A stretch of 64,000 bases of DNA, taken from the NCBI RefSeq assembly GCF_031202265.1, contig NZ_CP100604.1, positions 2,586,501 to 2,650,500 on the forward strand, written 5' to 3'. Made by a program: the position numbers and the translations under genes. Position 1 is the first letter of the stretch. Each line of letters opens with the position of its first letter. This document shows, one piece after another, positions 44,002-51,995 of this stretch. Under the pieces are notes generated by a model that was given only the letters and a program-made list of their open reading frames with translations, was not told the DNA's origin and searched no databases. Source of the stretch: Bradyrhizobium sp. Ash2021 (GTDB lineage Bacteria > Pseudomonadota > Alphaproteobacteria > Rhizobiales > Xanthobacteraceae).

Positions 44002-44877
44002 GTGACCACATCGGACGACAGCAGGATTTCTGATGATCGCCGCGAGGCGCTGCGCTACGCGCTTGCGATCGGCAGCGGCGCAGCGCTCGCCGCCGCCGTT
44101 GCAAGCCCGGCATCGGCGCAAACGGCGGACAACACGCTCGATCGCATCCGCGCCAACAAGGTGCTGCGCATCGCGGTGCTGCCGGGCGAATTGCCGTACT
44201 TCAACAAGGACCTCGCCACCGGCAGCTGGTCCGGCTTCTCGATAGAGATGGCCAACGACATCGCAAAGCTGCTCGACCTCAAACTTGAATACACCGAATC
44301 GACCTACGGAAATTCGATCCTCGATCTGCAGTCGAACAAGATCGACCTCGGCTTTGCCCTCAATCCGACCCCGCAGCGGGCGTTGGTGGTGGATTTTACC
44401 GCCACTGTATTTCCGCATCCGTTCGGCGCCATGCTCAAGAGGGGGCTGGACGCCAAAACCTGGGCCGACATCAACAAGCCCGAGGTCAATATTGCGGTCG
44501 ACGTCGGCTCCGCCAACGAGGCGGTGGCGCGCCGTTTCGCGCCCAATGCGACCATCAAGTCGCTGAAGTCGCGCGACGAGGTCATGCTCGAAATGTCGTC
44601 GGGCCGGGTCGATTGCGTGGTGAATGCGCTGGTGCTGGGCCTGACCGCGATCGCCAAGAACCCGAATCTCGGCACCTACAAGATATTGCAAAGCCCGTCC
44701 GTCGCGATACCGAGCAGCATGGCGGTCCGGCGCGAGCCGGACAAGCGCTGGCGCGATTTCCTGTCGGTGTGGGTCGACTACAACCGCGGCATCGGGCAGA
44801 TGCGCGAATGGTTCATCAATGGGCTGGCGCTGAGCAACGTGAAACCGGAAGACGTGCCGGTCGAACTCAATATCTGA
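44002..44877 (+). CDS. Amino-acid ABC transporter substrate-binding protein
   Basis: The 291-residue protein is a family 3 periplasmic binding protein. A Tat-like N-terminus with Arg pair (SDDRREALRYALAIGSGAALAAA) precedes mature DRIRANKVLRIAVLPGELPYF, then WSGFSIEMANDIAKLL and LDLQSNKIDLGFALNPTPQRALVVDFT in pieces, all standard for polar amino-acid binding proteins. I chose the GTG at 44002, which follows GGAGG; a TTG at 43984 is also in frame. An acetyltransferase gene starts eight bases after the stop. A matching permease is encoded on the opposite strand 0.5 kb away, but no ATPase gene is present in the window. Confidence 0.87.
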   Translation: MTTSDDSRISDDRREALRYALAIGSGAALAAAVASPASAQTADNTLDRIRANKVLRIAVLPGELPYFNKDLATGSWSGFSIEMANDIAKLLDLKLEYTESTYGNSILDLQSNKIDLGFALNPTPQRALVVDFTATVFPHPFGAMLKRGLDAKTWADINKPEVNIAVDVGSANEAVARRFAPNATIKSLKSRDEVMLEMSSGRVDCVVNALVLGLTAIAKNPNLGTYKILQSPSVAIPSSMAVRREPDKRWRDFLSVWVDYNRGIGQMREWFINGLALSNVKPEDVPVELNI

Positions 44878-44884
44878 CGCGATT

Positions 44885-45370
44885 TTGGGCGCAGAAGTCG
44901 ACATTGAACCGGTCGCAACCGCCATCGCAGATTTGCGCGAACTGATCGGCGAACTCGATCAGGTGCTTGCGGCGGAATACCTTCCCGAGCAGCGGCACGG
45001 GCTGGCGTTGGCGGCGCTGTTCCAGCCGCATATTCGCTTCTTCGTGGCGCGGTTGAACGGCGTCGCGGTCGGCTGCGGCGGGATCGCCCTGTTTGATGAT
45101 TTCGCCGAAGTGAAGCGCATGTATGTGCGCGAGACGGCACGCGGGCGCGGCGTGGCGCAGGCCTTGTTGACGCGGATCGAAACCGAGGCGCGCGCCGCCC
45201 GATGTATCGTCCTGCGCCTGGAAACCGGAGAGCGGCAGGCGGCGGCGCTGCGGTTCTATGCGCGGGCCGGCTTCGCGCCTTGCGCGGCCTTCAGCGACTA
45301 CGCCGCGATGCGGCCGGAAGCCATCGCGACCAGTGTCTTCCTGGAAAAGCGGCTGAACCCCACCACTTAA
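44885..45370 (+). CDS. GNAT N-acetyltransferase
   Basis: The 161-residue protein has a single GNAT domain: GVAVGCGGIALFDDFAEVKRMYV, then the acetyl-CoA loop RETARGRGVAQALLTRIE, LRLETGERQAAALRFYARAGF and a C-terminal FLEKRL strand. It closely resembles small acetyltransferases that act on amino acids or polyamines. It probably starts at a TTG (44885), eight bases after the binding-protein stop, which argues for an operon of the two. No ATG lies before the conserved core. Being next to an amino-acid transporter and a D-amino-acid dehydrogenase-like gene, an amino-acid or amine substrate is plausible. Confidence 0.8.
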   Translation: MGAEVDIEPVATAIADLRELIGELDQVLAAEYLPEQRHGLALAALFQPHIRFFVARLNGVAVGCGGIALFDDFAEVKRMYVRETARGRGVAQALLTRIETEARAARCIVLRLETGERQAAALRFYARAGFAPCAAFSDYAAMRPEAIATSVFLEKRLNPTT

Positions 45371-45396
45371 TGCCGCTGCCGCGGCCTTCGAGCCGC

Positions 45397-46065
45397 TCAC
45401 ACCTTGTCGTAGGTCAGGCCCCGCTCGAGCCGCCGTGCAACAAGCGTGGCGGGGAACAGGATCGCAAAATAGATCAGGGCCACGATCGTATACACTTCCA
45501 GCGGCCGATAGGTGTCGGCGTTGATCAGGGTTGCGTTGTAGACGAGGTCAGGCACGGCAATGACTGAAACCAGCGACGTGTTCTTCAGCTGCGTCACCGA
45601 CTGGTTGACGTAGGGCGCCAGCATCGGCTTCATTGCCTGCGGCAGGATCACCAGCCTCAGGATGTGCCGTGCCCGCAACCCCAGCGCCCGCGCCGCGTCC
45701 CATTGTCCGATGTGTATGCTCTCGATGCTGCCGCGGACGATTTCGGCGTAGAAGGCGCCGCCATAGAGCGAGAGCACGCTGATGGCGGCGACATGCGCCG
45801 GGATGTTGACCCCGAGCACCACCGGAAGCGCGTAGTAGAACCAGATGATCTGAACCAGCAGCGGCGTGCAGCGGAACAGTTCGATATAGGCGAGCAGCAG
45901 CCAATCGATCACAGGCCAGCGCCGCAGCCGAAGGATGCCGACGATCAGGCCAATCAACGTCCCGAGAACGATGGTGCCGATCGTATAGGTAATGGTCCAG
46001 CCGAGCCCGAGCCAGAACAGATGGCTGTATTTGCCGAGGATCGCAAAATCCCAAACGTAGTTCAT
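45397..46065 (-). CDS. Amino-acid ABC transporter permease
   Basis: The 222-residue protein is a HisM/GlnP-type permease with about five membrane segments (FWLGLGWTITYTIGTIVLGTLIGLIVG and others). The EAA loop reads QWDAARALGLRARHILRLVILPQAMKPMLAPYVNQ in its usual position about 70 residues before the end. I chose the ATG at 46065 (MNYVWDFAILGKYSHLF), because the in-frame extension upstream is hydrophilic and unlike the family. It is on the strand opposite the binding protein, and downstream of the D-amino-acid dehydrogenase-like gene (46112-47368) with a 46-base gap, so these two and the SDR upstream may form one operon. Confidence 0.88.
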   Translation of the reverse strand: MNYVWDFAILGKYSHLFWLGLGWTITYTIGTIVLGTLIGLIVGILRLRRWPVIDWLLLAYIELFRCTPLLVQIIWFYYALPVVLGVNIPAHVAAISVLSLYGGAFYAEIVRGSIESIHIGQWDAARALGLRARHILRLVILPQAMKPMLAPYVNQSVTQLKNTSLVSVIAVPDLVYNATLINADTYRPLEVYTIVALIYFAILFPATLVARRLERGLTYDKV

Positions 46066-46111
46066 GCCGGGCCCCGCTGACTGCAACCCGCTTGTTTGCC
46101 GTTCGTCGGCA

Positions 46112-47368
46112 TCAGAGGTAGCGGCTCGGGGCAAACGGCGTGGCATCGAATGGTGGCGCGGTTCCGCCGATCATGGCGGCGATCGCAGTCCCTGTCGCCG
46201 GTCCGGTCGTGAAGCCGATGTGCTGGTTGCCGAAAGCGAGCCACAGGCCGGCATGCCGTGGCGCCGGCCCGATCATAGGCAGGCTGTCGGGCAGCGTCGG
46301 CCGCGCCCCGCGCCAGGGATCGCCGACCGCCTCGCCGAATTCGACCACGCCGCGCGCCAGCGGGACCACCTGATCGAGCTGGGCGAACGAGGAGGGCGCA
46401 TCGCGGTCGGTCAATTCGACGCCTGAGGTGACGCGAATTCCGTTCTCCATCGGCGTCATCAGAAAACTGCCTTCGGCATCATGGATCGGGCGTTGCAATG
46501 AACGTGCCGGGTTCGGCTTGAACTCCCGATGGTAGCCGCGTTCATAGGCCAGCGGAACGCGATAGCCGAGCGGGCGCAGCAGATCCGCCGACCAGGGTCC
46601 GAGTGCCACCACGACATCGCGCGCGCGAATTTCGCCGTCGGCGAGCACGACGCGCCAGCCTTCGCCGTCCGGCACGATCGCCTTGATGTCCGACTGACGG
46701 ATCTCGCCACCGGAGCCCGTAAACATCCGCGCATAGGCCTTGACCACGGCGCCTGGCGAGTCGACGGAGGCGGTCTGCGTGTGCAGGAGGCCGACTTTGT
46801 AGACCGGCAGGATGCTGGGCTCGAGCGCGGAAATCGCCTGCCGGTCGAGCAGCCGGCTTTCGATGCCATATTCGGTCAGAAGGGCCTGCTCTTGTCTTGC
46901 CGCGCCGACCGCGTCGCTGCGCCATGCCTTCAGCCAGCCGGTCTCGCGGATGCGTTGCGCCGCTTCCGCCTTCACGATCCATTCCCGGTGCAGTTTCAAC
47001 GATGCGCCGATCAATCCGTGCAGCGCGGTGGCCCGCGGCCGGAGACGCGACGCTGTCGCATTGGCCAGAAACCGGATCACCCAATCCGCGTTCCGGATCG
47101 ACCAGCCCGGATTCCAGCGCAGCGCCGCGTGCCGGTTGGTCAAATATTTCGGCAGCGCGCTCCACAGCGACGGATTGTTGAGCGGCGATATCGACCCGCT
47201 GGAGAGAATGCCGGCATTGCCATAGGAGGTTTCGCTGCCCGGCTCGCGCCGGTCGACCAGGATAACCGACAGGCCGCGCTGCCGCGCGGCATAGGCTGCG
47301 GACACGCCGACGATGCCGGCGCCGAGTACGACGACATCCGCTTGCCTGCCCGTGAAATTGTTCGCCAT
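46112..47368 (-). CDS. D-amino-acid dehydrogenase-like FAD oxidoreductase (DadA family)
   Basis: This 418-residue flavoprotein begins with a Rossmann motif VVVLGAGIVGVSAAYAARQRG (residues 13-33; key Gly residues in GAGIVG). It continues with ETSYGNAGILSSGSISPLN, WNPGWSIRNADWVIRFL and VVVALGPWSADLL, and ends with the DadA-like SLPMIGPAPRHAGLWLAFGNQHIGFTTGPATG in pieces. The family deaminates D-amino acids oxidatively and passes electrons to the respiratory chain. Its place between an amino-acid permease and an SDR on the same strand suggests catabolism of an imported amino acid. D-hydroxyproline or D-proline-type substrates are possible, but no hydroxyproline epimerase is nearby. Confidence 0.85.
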   Translation of the reverse strand: MANNFTGRQADVVVLGAGIVGVSAAYAARQRGLSVILVDRREPGSETSYGNAGILSSGSISPLNNPSLWSALPKYLTNRHAALRWNPGWSIRNADWVIRFLANATASRLRPRATALHGLIGASLKLHREWIVKAEAAQRIRETGWLKAWRSDAVGAARQEQALLTEYGIESRLLDRQAISALEPSILPVYKVGLLHTQTASVDSPGAVVKAYARMFTGSGGEIRQSDIKAIVPDGEGWRVVLADGEIRARDVVVALGPWSADLLRPLGYRVPLAYERGYHREFKPNPARSLQRPIHDAEGSFLMTPMENGIRVTSGVELTDRDAPSSFAQLDQVVPLARGVVEFGEAVGDPWRGARPTLPDSLPMIGPAPRHAGLWLAFGNQHIGFTTGPATGTAIAAMIGGTAPPFDATPFAPSRYL

Positions 47369-47398
47369 CGATCCACCCTCAAGGAAACCGGAAGAGAT

Positions 47399-48157
47399 TT
47401 ACATAAGCGTCAGGCCGCCATCGACCGGCAACAGGGCTCCCGTCACATGTCCAGCCTCCGGCGACAACAGAAACGCGACCGTTGCTGCCACTTCGTCGGG
47501 GGCGGCCAATCTTCGCTGCGGATTGGCCGTGGCGGCCGATTGCCAGGCCTGCGCGTCCAGCGCCCCGAACAACCCGGCATCCTTGCGCGTATAGCCGGGT
47601 GCGACGACATTGGCGGTTGCGCCCGAGGGAGCGAGTTCAATCGCGAGACAGCGGACCAGCACCTCGAGGGCGGCTTTGGCCGCCCCGGAAGCCGGATAGG
47701 TCGAATCGGGCGTAAATCGATGTGCGGCAAAACTGCTGATGGCGACGACGCGTCCCTGCGATCCCCGCGTCAGGTCCGGCAATGCTGTGGCCGTCAATTC
47801 GTGAAACGCCGACGCCATGACCGCGAATGCCCGCTCCAGTCCCGCGCGCGGCAACTGCGCGAAACCGCGCCGGTCGGCAAAGCCCGCGGCGTGGACGATC
47901 GCATCGACGGCGCCGAACGCGGTGCGCGCCGCGTGAACGATCCGGGATGCGGTGCCTTCGCTTGCGAGGTCGCCGGTACAGAATTCGACTTTGGCGCCGG
48001 CACGCCGGCAGTCCGCGGCGACCGCTGTCAATCGTTCGAGCCCTGCCGCGTCGGCCCCTTGTCCATGCAACATCAAGCACTGATCGCTCGCGGCCAACCG
48101 GCGCGCGACCGCGGCTCCGATGCCGGAGCCGCCGCCGGTGATGATTGAAACGCGCAA
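47399..48157 (-). CDS. Short-chain dehydrogenase/reductase
   Basis: This 252-residue SDR is complete: cofactor motif ITGGGSGIGAAVAR (residues 6-19, TGxxxGIG), HAAGFADR, catalytic Ser in VAISSFAAH, YPASGAAKAALE (catalytic Tyr; the sequence is YxxSxxAK rather than a plain YxxxK, so the Lys is four residues further on than usual), APGYTRKDAG and the C-terminal HVTGALLPVDGGLTL. No ATG starts the conserved Rossmann strand; a TTG at 48157 gives LRVSIITGG and is my choice. It lies 30 bases upstream of the DadA-like gene on the same strand. Oxidation of a hydroxy compound linked to amino-acid use is likely. Confidence 0.8.
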   Translation of the reverse strand: MRVSIITGGGSGIGAAVARRLAASDQCLMLHGQGADAAGLERLTAVAADCRRAGAKVEFCTGDLASEGTASRIVHAARTAFGAVDAIVHAAGFADRRGFAQLPRAGLERAFAVMASAFHELTATALPDLTRGSQGRVVAISSFAAHRFTPDSTYPASGAAKAALEVLVRCLAIELAPSGATANVVAPGYTRKDAGLFGALDAQAWQSAATANPQRRLAAPDEVAATVAFLLSPEAGHVTGALLPVDGGLTLM

Positions 48158-48423
48158 TGGACCCCCGTTCCCGATGCTCTGATCGGGAAAACTATAGGTG
48201 GCGCAATTGCGAATGCCAAGAATCGCAGGCGGCGCCGCGCGCCGTCGCAACGAGGGATGTCAATTCCGGCCATCCCGGATCGTGGAGGTCGCGCGCGTTC
48301 GTTGGACGATCTGGTGCCTGGTTTTTTGAATGGCGATGACCATCCGGTCGCTGGCCGTCGAACGGCGTCGCCGAAGTAAAGGCAAGGCGCCGGCGAGCAC
48401 GCGGCCCGCCGGCGTCGCACGCC
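48158..48423. other. Intergenic region without recognised content
   Basis: About 265 bases upstream of the SDR gene and downstream of the tannase gene. No gene, terminator with T run or repeat of the window's families is visible. Confidence 0.4.
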
Positions 48424-50145
48424 TCACGGCCCGTATTTGGGCGCCGGCGTCTGGTTGAAGTCGTTCTCGTCAGCAACGCAGGTAAAGTTCGCCGCGATGC
48501 TGGTGCTGCCGCTGCCGTTGTACTTTGCGACCTTGGGGTAGACGCAGAGCGGCCGGGTCATCTCAACCGCGGGCGGCGTATCGGCGACGAACTTGGTGGC
48601 GATGATGGTTTCCGGCGCGGTGCCGGTCTCGACCCAGGTGACGAGCGGTGTGAGCGCGTCGAACGCGTTGGGGCCAGGGCCGCCGGAACAGTGGTAGAGC
48701 CCGGGCGCCATGAACAGCCGGGCGTAGCTCTGGGTCCGCTGCAGCGCCGGGTTGCCAGCCCCGAAGCTGGCCTGCTGGACTCCATGGCTGTCGTTCCCCA
48801 CCAGCGCGTTGAAGTAGTTGATGCTGCTCTGCGACGGGATCAGGGGGTCGGCCCAGCCGTGATACATCAGGAGCTTGCCGCCATGCTCCCGGAACTCGCC
48901 GAGATCGGTGCTGTTGGCGTTCAGCACCGCGGCAAGCTGGTCATCGACGGTGTCGACGGCGTGGTGGAAGTCAAAATTCGCGAAATTGACCGCGCTCGCC
49001 GGATAACCGAAGCTCGGGCCGAACACCCAATAGAACAGGCCGTCGAAGGCCGGCTCGGGAAGTTGCTCCTGGAACGCCAGGCCGAGCGCGAACACATTGT
49101 CGGTCTCGGTGCCGCGTGCGGGGCCCGGATTGATGACCTGCCCGTTCACCGGGTCGATCGCGCCGCCGTAGTATTTCTGCATGGTCGTGACCTGGTCGGG
49201 CGTCAGGCACGCGGGAGGCACCTGACCGCCGGTGCACTGCAGCACCTTGGGATCGAAATGACAGTCGCGCGGATCGGTCAGGAACTGGTCGGTGCTGGCG
49301 CCGCCGTCGCGGCCGACGCACTGCTTGAGCACGGCCTGGTTGATCAGCGTCATCTGGCCGCGCTGGATCAGCCGGCCCGGGCTCGCGTGGGCGTCCTGCC
49401 ACCCGAAAAGCCCTGCCATGTGCAGGTGCGTGCGGTTGAACGCCGGCGCCCCCGCCAGGATGCCGTCATAATCGTTCGGGAAGCGCTGCGCTTCCATCAG
49501 CGCGTTCTGGCCACCGGTGGAGCATCCGGCGAAATAGGCCTTTTGCGCCTTTTGCCCGTAGAACGCGTTGGCGATCTCCTTGCCCCGCACGGTCATCCCG
49601 TGGATCGCGCGGTAGCCGAAATCCTTGATCCGCTCGGGATGTCCGAACAACCCCGTCGACGGCGCCGCCGGATCGCCGAACGCAGTCGCCAGCGGATTTC
49701 CCATGTTGCCGTCTGAACCGCAGAACAGCGGGCTGCATCCCGAAGTCCCGGTGCCGAGATCGCTGTTGGTCGAAGCAAAGCCGGCCTGGATGCCACTGGC
49801 GAGCTCGTTGTAGGTGATCACGCCCTGGAATCCGCCGCCACCGGTGCCGAGGAATCTGCCGTTCCACCCGCTTTCGGGCAGCCAGACCTCGATCTTGATG
49901 GCGGAATCCGAACTGGGAGTAAGGGTCGCAGTGACCCGGCAGAAGGGCGGAAGGCCGGTGATCGGCGCCGAGCCGGGGGGGACGAACACCCCGGTGGTGT
50001 TGTCGGCTGCCGAATTGATCGTGGTGTGCTGCAGTTGCAAGGATTGGAGATTGGTGCACGGCGACGCCATCGCTGGCGAGCTGGCAATCGCTACACCGGC
50101 AAACACGGCCATAGCCGCGCCGATGAGAAAGGGTCGATGAAGCAT
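48424..50145 (-). CDS. Secreted tannase/feruloyl esterase family protein
   Basis: The 573-residue protein has a signal peptide (RPFLIGAAMAVFAGVAIASS) and the CS-D-HC architecture of tannase and feruloyl esterases: the nucleophile in YFAGCSTGGQNALMEA (Cys next to the catalytic Ser), Asp in MYHGWADPLIP and the His-Cys pair in GLYHCSGGPG. About a dozen other cysteines allow further disulfides, and the calcium-site-like loop lies between. These enzymes release gallate or ferulate from plant polymers and phenolic esters. The ATG at 50145 has a GGGGAGGA ribosome site. Together with the aromatic monooxygenase at 33.9 kb this hints at plant phenolic use, although the two are far apart. Confidence 0.88.
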   Translation of the reverse strand: MLHRPFLIGAAMAVFAGVAIASSPAMASPCTNLQSLQLQHTTINSAADNTTGVFVPPGSAPITGLPPFCRVTATLTPSSDSAIKIEVWLPESGWNGRFLGTGGGGFQGVITYNELASGIQAGFASTNSDLGTGTSGCSPLFCGSDGNMGNPLATAFGDPAAPSTGLFGHPERIKDFGYRAIHGMTVRGKEIANAFYGQKAQKAYFAGCSTGGQNALMEAQRFPNDYDGILAGAPAFNRTHLHMAGLFGWQDAHASPGRLIQRGQMTLINQAVLKQCVGRDGGASTDQFLTDPRDCHFDPKVLQCTGGQVPPACLTPDQVTTMQKYYGGAIDPVNGQVINPGPARGTETDNVFALGLAFQEQLPEPAFDGLFYWVFGPSFGYPASAVNFANFDFHHAVDTVDDQLAAVLNANSTDLGEFREHGGKLLMYHGWADPLIPSQSSINYFNALVGNDSHGVQQASFGAGNPALQRTQSYARLFMAPGLYHCSGGPGPNAFDALTPLVTWVETGTAPETIIATKFVADTPPAVEMTRPLCVYPKVAKYNGSGSTSIAANFTCVADENDFNQTPAPKYGP

Positions 50146-50549
50146 TATTCTGTCCTCCCCGATTGTTGTCGTTTTGTGGGACCGGCAGGATACCGGATCG
50201 ACGTCGCAACTCAAGGATGAACTCGCGCAAGCGTGTCGATCCTTGCCCTGCGGATCATCCGATAGGTCGAATTTGCTTCTTGATAGCCGTCACGGCTGAG
50301 CACTGCGATCGCCGGTCGTCTCTGTCCGGGTCAGCTTCGCACTGCAAAGCGGACATCCTCACGGCCCGTCGGCCTGTCTCGAAACCCGCCGGCGACGGAG
50401 TGAGACGCGGAGGGCGGAGTAAACCCCGATCCGGCGTCGAGGTTCCAACGCCGTGAAAATAACCTCTGGTTGAAACACTATCCAAAACGGACAATGATAT
50501 TCGCGAGCCGAAAGCACCGGCTCGCCAAAAAAAACAAGGGAGCGACGCA
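50146..50549. other. Divergent intergenic region, tannase / secreted propeller gene
   Basis: About 400 bases without a gene. An eight-base-stem hairpin GCGAGCCG (50503-50510) / CGGCTCGC (50518-50525) lies 25 bases before the start codon at 50550, followed by an A run, so it is a leader hairpin and not a plus-strand terminator. The stretch GGGTCAGCTTCGCACTGCAAAGCGGACATC at 50328 onward, cited here only in part (CTGCAAAGCGGACATC), resembles fragments of dispersed Bradyrhizobium repeats. Confidence 0.45.
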
Positions 50550-51860
50550 ATGCTTAAAACTCGAACATTATTGTGCACCGCCGTCGGCATGCTGGCCGCA
50601 GCGACGCTTGCAACCAACGCATTCTCGATGGAGCGCGAGGGAGGGGCCGTCCGCTTGCTGACGACCGTTCCCATCCCCGGAACGGGCGCGAACACAACTG
50701 GCGGCAACATGTACGTGTTCGACATCAGCTTCGTCGATCAGGCGACGCAGACATATTATCTTGCCGATCGCTCCAACGCGGTCGTCGATGTCGTCGATGC
50801 AAGAAGCAACAAGCTGATTTCCCAGATCAACGCCAAGCCTGCGTTCAAGGGCTTTACCGGCAACAACGGCACTTCCGGGCCCAACGGAGTCGTTGCGGCG
50901 TTTCCGTGGCTCTTTGTGACCGACGCCAACAGCCGCGTGGTCACGATCAATCTGCGCACCGGCAATACGGTGAGCGACGTCTCCACCGGCGGCGCGCCGG
51001 GCCTTCGCGCGGACGAACTGGCATATGATCCCAACGACGGACTTCTGCTTGTCGTCAACAACGCCGACACGCCACCCTTTGCGACGCTGATCAACGTCAA
51101 CCAGGTGAGCGGTGCCCTCACCGTCGCAAAGCGAATAACATTTGATACGATGCATACCGGGGTCAACGCGACCAATGGCGCCGAACAGCCGGTGTGGGAG
51201 CCGGTGACGGGCAAGTTCTATCTGTCGATCCCGCAGGTCGGCCCGAATTTGAAGGATGGGGCCGTCGTCCGGATATCAACTGCCGGCACGGTGGAAGTGC
51301 AATATCCGATCCAGTTCTGCCAGCCGGCAGGGCTGACCGTGGGTCCCAACGTCGATCTGCTCGCCGGCTGCAACACGGTTTTTGACACCGCGGGCAATGC
51401 CTGGGATCCGACGAAGAATGTGACCGCGGCGCCGATTCAGGTCATTCTCGACGCCAGGACGGGTGCAATCGACAAGATGGTGCCCGGCGTCGGTGTTGGC
51501 GACGAGGTATGGTTCAACAAGGGTGACGGAAACTACTACACGGCGTCCTCGACCAGCCCGTTGCGTCCGACCGAGGTCATCGCCGCAACACCCCTGACCG
51601 CTCAGGGAGCCGCGATCCTCGGCGTCATCGATGCGCGCGATAAGACCGTCAAGCAACTGGTGCCCACCTTCAACGTGCCTGCGGTAACCACAGGTCCGCT
51701 GCTTCATGCGGCGAGCACGGCCCATTCGGTTGCCGCCAATGCCGAAAACAACCATGTGTTCGTTCCGGTTGGTGCAAATAATGCGTTTCCCAACTGCCTG
51801 ACCGGATGCATCGCAGTCTACGGGACAGGGGCGCGCATGGACGAAAGAGCCGAAAGATAG
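50550..51860 (+). CDS. Secreted beta-propeller-like protein of unknown function
   Basis: The 436-residue protein has a signal peptide (KTRTLLCTAVGMLAAATLATNAFS). The mature part has repeating propeller-like strands: YYLADRSNAVVDVVDARSNKLI (in parts), PWLFVTDANSRVVTINLRTG, LLVVNNADTPPFATLINV and GKFYLSIPQV, like YVTN/NHL-type propellers that follow the form xVxVIDxxT. Two Cys pairs lie in FCQPAGL/AGCNTV and NCLTGCIAVYG. No enzyme motif is visible. A GGGAGCGA ribosome site precedes the ATG at 50550. It is transcribed away from the tannase gene and may share its regulation. Confidence 0.75.
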   Translation: MLKTRTLLCTAVGMLAAATLATNAFSMEREGGAVRLLTTVPIPGTGANTTGGNMYVFDISFVDQATQTYYLADRSNAVVDVVDARSNKLISQINAKPAFKGFTGNNGTSGPNGVVAAFPWLFVTDANSRVVTINLRTGNTVSDVSTGGAPGLRADELAYDPNDGLLLVVNNADTPPFATLINVNQVSGALTVAKRITFDTMHTGVNATNGAEQPVWEPVTGKFYLSIPQVGPNLKDGAVVRISTAGTVEVQYPIQFCQPAGLTVGPNVDLLAGCNTVFDTAGNAWDPTKNVTAAPIQVILDARTGAIDKMVPGVGVGDEVWFNKGDGNYYTASSTSPLRPTEVIAATPLTAQGAAILGVIDARDKTVKQLVPTFNVPAVTTGPLLHAASTAHSVAANAENNHVFVPVGANNAFPNCLTGCIAVYGTGARMDERAER

Positions 51861-51875
51861 GCTGAGCCGGTGAAG

Positions 51876-51901
51876 AGGTCGCGGCTCAAGAGCCGCGACC
51901 T
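51876..51901. terminator. Bidirectional hairpin between convergent genes
   Basis: A perfect 12-base stem (AGGTCGCGGCTC / GAGCCGCGACCT) with a two-base loop lies 15 bases after the propeller gene stop. The T run is poor (TGTTG), so termination may be weak. Confidence 0.5.
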
Positions 51902-51995
51902 GTTGCCGGGCTAACGCGCGCTGCGCGCCAAGGCGATGCCGAATGCCGGTTTGGGGTAAAGCTGACGGTTATTACGCCAGACGGTCGCACCCGCT

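Noticed and set aside
50503..50525. Terminator before the secreted propeller gene
   Set aside because: On the plus strand the hairpin is followed by an A run, and on the minus strand the T run precedes it, so it ends transcription in neither direction.
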